Below, in pieces: positions 60,480-64,000 of a DNA stretch of 64,000 bases. The notes beneath the pieces were generated by a model, which did no database searches, was not told the origin of the DNA, and worked only from the letters and a program-made list of their open reading frames with translations. The position numbers were made by a program, and so were the translations under genes. Each line of letters starts with the position of its first letter. Within the stretch, counting starts at the first letter, position 1. Location: positions 62,001-126,000 of the forward strand of contig VTFK01000175.1 of NCBI GenBank assembly GCA_009617715.1. Direction: 5' to 3'. Source of the DNA: Plectrocnemia conspersa (taxonomy: Eukaryota; Arthropoda; Insecta; Trichoptera; Polycentropodidae).

Positions 60480-61080
60480 TCTCATGTGCATTTTTTATTA
60501 CAATGTCACTTACGGAGCATTGAAAACGCTAAATATTTTTACAAAAAAACATCTCCAATATTTAATATTGATAATATATGAGTGAAACCGGATACTAAAA
60601 TTCGTTGAATAATTAAACCTTTGAAGTTCACAACAAGCGAACTCACGGTATGTCTTTAACAATTTCATCGCTATCGCTCTGACCTTGAATACTAACAACA
60701 AACTGAAAGATGGAAACAAGTTCGGCCTCCGCCAAAACAATGGTTTGCGTGACAACTTAAAATTTGTTCTAAGAAATTGTGTGATCCTATTACATTACAT
60801 CATTTCTTCGCAACAGGAAACGTTCAACTTTAAACAGTTCAAGAGTATTACACACCTTTTGTATAAGGTCAAACGCCTATAAAATTCACCTACCTTGTTT
60901 ACGTCAATCTGAATTCTGTACTAATGATTCACATCTTGAAACTAGGCGTTTCAGGGATCTTTTTATGAAACGTGGGCCAAGCGCACCTATGCATGATCTC
61001 AATGTAATGACATTTATGAATCATAAGGATCTGTAAGTCACGTATGTGATAATCAATAATAATTAAAAATGAACTTCTCG
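60480..61080. other. Candidate regulatory segment
   Basis: TGACCTTGA at 60680-60688 is a perfect TCAAGGTCA site on the minus strand (FTZ-F1/ERR type). Frames on both strands (60510-60755 and 60685-60882) overlap and show no domain. The composition is more balanced than the flanks. Inference only. Confidence 0.25.
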
Positions 61081-61534
61081 ATCACGACACACACGCTTCA
61101 AAGGATATGTCATGTCTTTGTCATGAACATGTTCAATTATGTACATAAATAATAATAGTAGTTTTAATTACGAAATGTATCCGGAAAGTAGAGATAAAAA
61201 TCGAATCCGTAAAAAACAACAACATTTTCATATCATAGTATTTTTTTGAGCATCAGGAAACAAGTTTCTTTATACGCCTACTATGTTGACACGCAATCCC
61301 CGCAGTTTTTCACATACTTTCTGGAAACTTCTTGTTCCTAAAGTTCATCGATCGATACGCCTAACTAAACAATTTTTATTTTAGTTTTATCATAACATGT
61401 TGCTTGCCAATAACATAACAAACATCATTGCCATAAACAGAAACAAGTTGACGAGAAACTGATCACTAAGGGATTAGAAATCTACACTGCTATTTCAAAC
61501 ACATACTGAAAACATAACGTTTCAGTAATTAAGG
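61081..61534. other. AT-rich gene-free DNA
   Basis: Nothing recognised. Confidence 0.5.
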
Positions 61535-61675
61535 CCAGTAAATATTTCACTTTCTAGCAGAAACGACAGTATTGTCACCCAGTTTAAAAAAATCGCAAAA
61601 ATTATTCGACTATGTGGATGACAATTTGGAGAAATTTGTTGCGGAAAGATTAAAGTCGTTCGGGAAGAAAAACAT
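61535..61675 (+). pseudogene. Protein-like relic of unknown family
   Basis: About 45 codons ending at a stop near 61675 read SPSLKKSQKLFDYVDDNLE and KFVAERLKSFGKKNI. A continuation in another frame reads LNVEAVASRKRWI and EKVVKNKNLTLI. The amino-acid pattern (alternating charged and hydrophobic residues) looks like a decayed coding sequence rather than random AT-rich DNA. I do not recognise the family; a transposon is most likely. Chance cannot be excluded. Confidence 0.25.
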
Positions 61676-62100
61676 TTAATTGAATGTGGAAGCAGTTGCG
61701 AGTCGGAAGAGATGGATATGTATAGTGGAAAAGGTAGTGAAAAACAAGAATCTCACATTGATCTTGTTATAAATTTTAGAAATTATTTCAAGTCATATTT
61801 CTGATATTCTTTATTAAATCAGGGAATATTTTTAATGTTTTGTATGGTATATGTTGCATATATGTATCTACATTTGTATAACAACTAGCTTACAATAAGT
61901 CAGGGCTTACTAAGGGTATTAAAACTTCAATAATTGTCTGATCTATACACATATAAAATTATAAACAGTGGGTTGTGTGTCGTAACAAGTTGTCTACAAT
62001 TCTATAAGTATATATATATTTTATATATATATTATATAAATAAATAAAACGATTTTTTTAATATTTTTGTACATTACGTAAAAATATTTTAAAAAACCAC
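61676..62100. other. AT-rich gene-free DNA
   Basis: Ends in a TATATATA-rich stretch near 62007-62045. Nothing else. Confidence 0.5.
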
Positions 62101-62340
62101 GTGACATTTCAAGGTCGTATGAGTGTTTTGACATTCGCGCGCAATGCGTGTCGCATCAAATCTCGAGGATTAGAGATTTGCCAATCGATCGATGAAAGTG
62201 ATTTTTTTTCTTATTTACATTTAGCCTGAGCAAAAAAAACACGACCTTCGATGTACGCTTTAACGAGCGTTTAAATTAATAATTATGATATTCGTCAAAT
62301 CGAGTGCGTCATTGAAGATTGTGGGGAAATTTGAGTACAA
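62101..62340. other. Candidate regulatory segment with inverted repeat
   Basis: CAAATCTC (62157-62164) and GAGATTTG (62173-62180) form an 8-bp perfect stem with GAGGATTA in the loop (a Bicoid/Otx-type GGATTA). TCAAGGTCG at 62109 resembles the nuclear-receptor half-site. CCAATCGATCGATG follows at 62181. No frame. Confidence 0.28.
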
Positions 62341-62784
62341 ATTTTCTGGAAATAAAATCATTGAAATATTTAACTTTTCAATATAATTTATCAATTAACT
62401 GACCATAAAGTATTTGATTAGTGTACTCGTATGCGCAGTATATTATTTAAAATTACAACATAACATTTTTTTAAGTTTGTCATGCGCTGTGAATAAAATT
62501 CAATTATAACAACTCACTTGTAATTCATGCAAATCCGAAAAGAGCCGGTTCAAAGTATGCAGTTGCATTGGTACCCATGTTTTTAAAGGTCCTTCTACAA
62601 ATTGCTTTTTGTTATTTTTTTTTTTGCCACTCCTAATTATTGTTAAAAGTCAACATCTAAAATGACAATGAATCTATTTTGAGCACAAGCGAGGCTGCCG
62701 GCAACAATATACCTGGATTTTGCTACGATGCAACGGAAGGAATTTTACACTTTTGAATTGATAAAATAACACTCGATCCCGCAA
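62341..62784. other. AT-rich gene-free DNA
   Basis: Nothing recognised before the RT fragment. A GC-richer patch at 62680-62760 has no frame. Confidence 0.45.
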
Positions 62785-63010
62785 AAAACTTCAGCTGGAG
62801 TTCTTCAGAGAAGTTTGCTCGGGCCGCTCCTCTTTATCTTTTATACAAACTATATTCAAAAAAAATGACGGCCTTAAACCAATCGCAAAAAAAATATAAA
62901 TCTTTCGAATTCCCTTACGGTATTAAATGACAAAATTTACGGTGTGTTCGACAAGTGTTTTCACAGGAAACGAGACCGCATGAGCGGTAGGGTCCCAACG
63001 ATACCCCGAC
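62785..63010 (+). mobile_element. Two joined non-LTR retrotransposon fragments (RT box and linker)
   Basis: At 62791-62856 the plus strand reads TSAGVLQRSLLGPLLFIFYT and NYI, corresponding to the RT box TSGVPQGSLLGPLLFILYINDI. At 62921-63000 it reads LNDKIYGVFDKCFHRKRDR and MSGRV, the pre-RT linker that also occurs at 13195-13270. In an intact element the linker precedes the RT box, so here the order is reversed. That means two separate insertions or a rearrangement. Neither piece has enough sequence for any activity. Confidence 0.72.
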
Positions 63011-63904
63011 ATAAGCGCGCAGCGTCATATGCGCACTGAACATAATAGCGCGGTGTCATTTTGAATAAAAAAAATATAATTTAAATAAAAATAAATACAA
63101 AATAAGGTACACCTAGTATAATAATAATTTCTTAAAAATAAATTTATATTTAATATGCTTTTCATTTTAATTTAATGATTTAATTTAATATAGAAAAAGT
63201 AACGTAAACATTATCTAAACAACAAAAATATGCATTTTATTTGTCTGATATTTGTTCATATTACCTTAACTAATAGTTATATCTATATATTTAAATAAAT
63301 ACATTTCTGGTGGTTTAATTTGATTTATTTGTAAAAATCTTGAATTTGGGGTGTAAAACCTGTATATATGTAAATATATATATATACATATATTATCTTT
63401 TTTATATGTATTTACGTTTTGTCTTCGCGCTCGCGTTTTTTATAATCTTGATATTTAGCTGAAGATGTCCTTCAGCATCCTTAGGAGATAATTATTTTTG
63501 GTACAGTTTTTTATCATTGCACAAATAATGAAATTTAGAGACGCGATTTAATTTGGCTTTAAATGTTAAAAAACACGTTAATCAAATGCGATCCTATCTT
63601 CTATTTGCCCCGCGGTCCATTTGACTTTTTATCAAAATTACAGATACGTATAAAGATTTATAAAATATTTATTTTATTTTATTAGGGATTGCCAAATTCG
63701 TAATAAATAAATAAAATACGAATATATTGTTTTGAATATTATTGAGCTAAAATAAAATTAGTGATTATTTTATAGTTATAATTCTGATCGATCATGACAG
63801 ATGTTCTTAATCTCACAGATTATCACAAAATAAAGCTTAGTGTTAATGTTTTTGATTGTGCTATAATAGTGGTTTATAATTAACATAATAGATGTCACTA
63901 AGTT
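63011..63904. other. AT-rich gene-free DNA
   Basis: TATATATACATATAT simple sequence at 63370-63410. A short CpG patch at 63424-63436 (cttcgcgctcgcg). No gene. Confidence 0.5.
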
Positions 63905-64000
63905 ACCGACTGATTTCAGTTTGGTGTCTCACTACTTATTTAATAGTTGTTGATTCTGTAACGCATTGGACTAATGCATGCCATGTTACAACGGAAGATT
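63905..64000 (+). repeat. Hairpin-bearing dispersed repeat, copy 2 (cut by window end)
   Basis: TGTAAC at 63957-63962 and GTTACA at 63985-63990 have exactly the spacing of the hairpin at 2657-2690. The words GTAACGCATT and TGTTACAACGGA are shared with copy 1. The A-rich tail expected after the hairpin lies beyond the window. Confidence 0.55.

Overview
The window looks like AT-rich nuclear DNA from an arthropod, most likely an insect. The base composition, the very long stretches without an open frame, and the mix of decayed transposons (jockey-like and other non-LTR retrotransposons, a mariner transposase, pogo/Tigger-like TA-flanked elements, a hAT transposase piece, probable BEL/Pao and piggyBac remnants) all fit. 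The species cannot be named. I see no bacterial, organellar or viral gene, no convincing host protein-coding gene, no tRNA or rRNA gene and no CRISPR array. The window is therefore a gene desert or the inside of a very long intron.

Repeat content, left to right. A jockey-like 3' fragment lies at 1.0-1.35 kb beside one copy of a GAGCGTTCCCACT repeat (1.4-1.56 kb). A hairpin-bearing repeat sits at 2.6-2.7 kb and again at the right end of the window. A 441-bp pogo-like element lies at 4.70-5.14 kb and a 143-bp Tigger-like MITE at 9.39-9.53 kb. Two reverse-transcriptase fragments in opposite orientation occupy 12.8-13.9 kb. At 26.3-32.4 kb lie more jockey-like C-terminal fragments, a 2-kb non-LTR element on the minus strand (27.86-29.83 kb) with a (TAA)n tail, and a second GAGCGTTCCCACT copy. 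RT relics lie at 34.5 and 36.6 kb, a head-to-head fold-back of the GAGCGTTCCCACT repeat at 39.35-39.72 kb, a mariner relic at 41.75-42.28 kb and a 140-bp MITE at 43.24-43.38 kb. Further RT, BEL-like, RT and hAT relics lie at 50.4, 55.3, 57.4 and 58.3 kb. A (TA)62 tract between two copies of a 66-bp sequence follows at 58.5-58.8 kb, and RT fragments occur at 62.8-63.0 kb.

Between the repeats the AT-rich background is broken by GC- and CpG-richer segments of 150-500 bp, for example at 11.8-12.2, 20.2-20.4, 22.1-22.5, 23.9-24.2, 27.3-27.65, 35.5-35.8, 41.0-41.5, 47.4-47.7, 52.65-53.1 and 59.1-59.5 kb. They have no convincing protein frame but carry recognisable binding-site-like words (homeodomain TAATTA/TAATCC, TCAAGGTCA half-sites, a GAGA tract, YY1/Pho-like and CTCF-like words). 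They are the best candidates for cis-regulatory DNA of a flanking gene; this is inference, because conservation cannot be seen from one sequence.

The transposon pieces are dead: they carry stops, frameshifts and deletions, several at catalytic motifs. No undescribed multi-gene system was found. The most unusual structures are the fold-back repeat, the duplicated hairpin repeat at both window ends, the duplication-flanked TA tract and the family of jockey C-terminal fragments ending in a shared D-(S/T)-Y-x-E-x-E-x-x-x-W-D-G signature.
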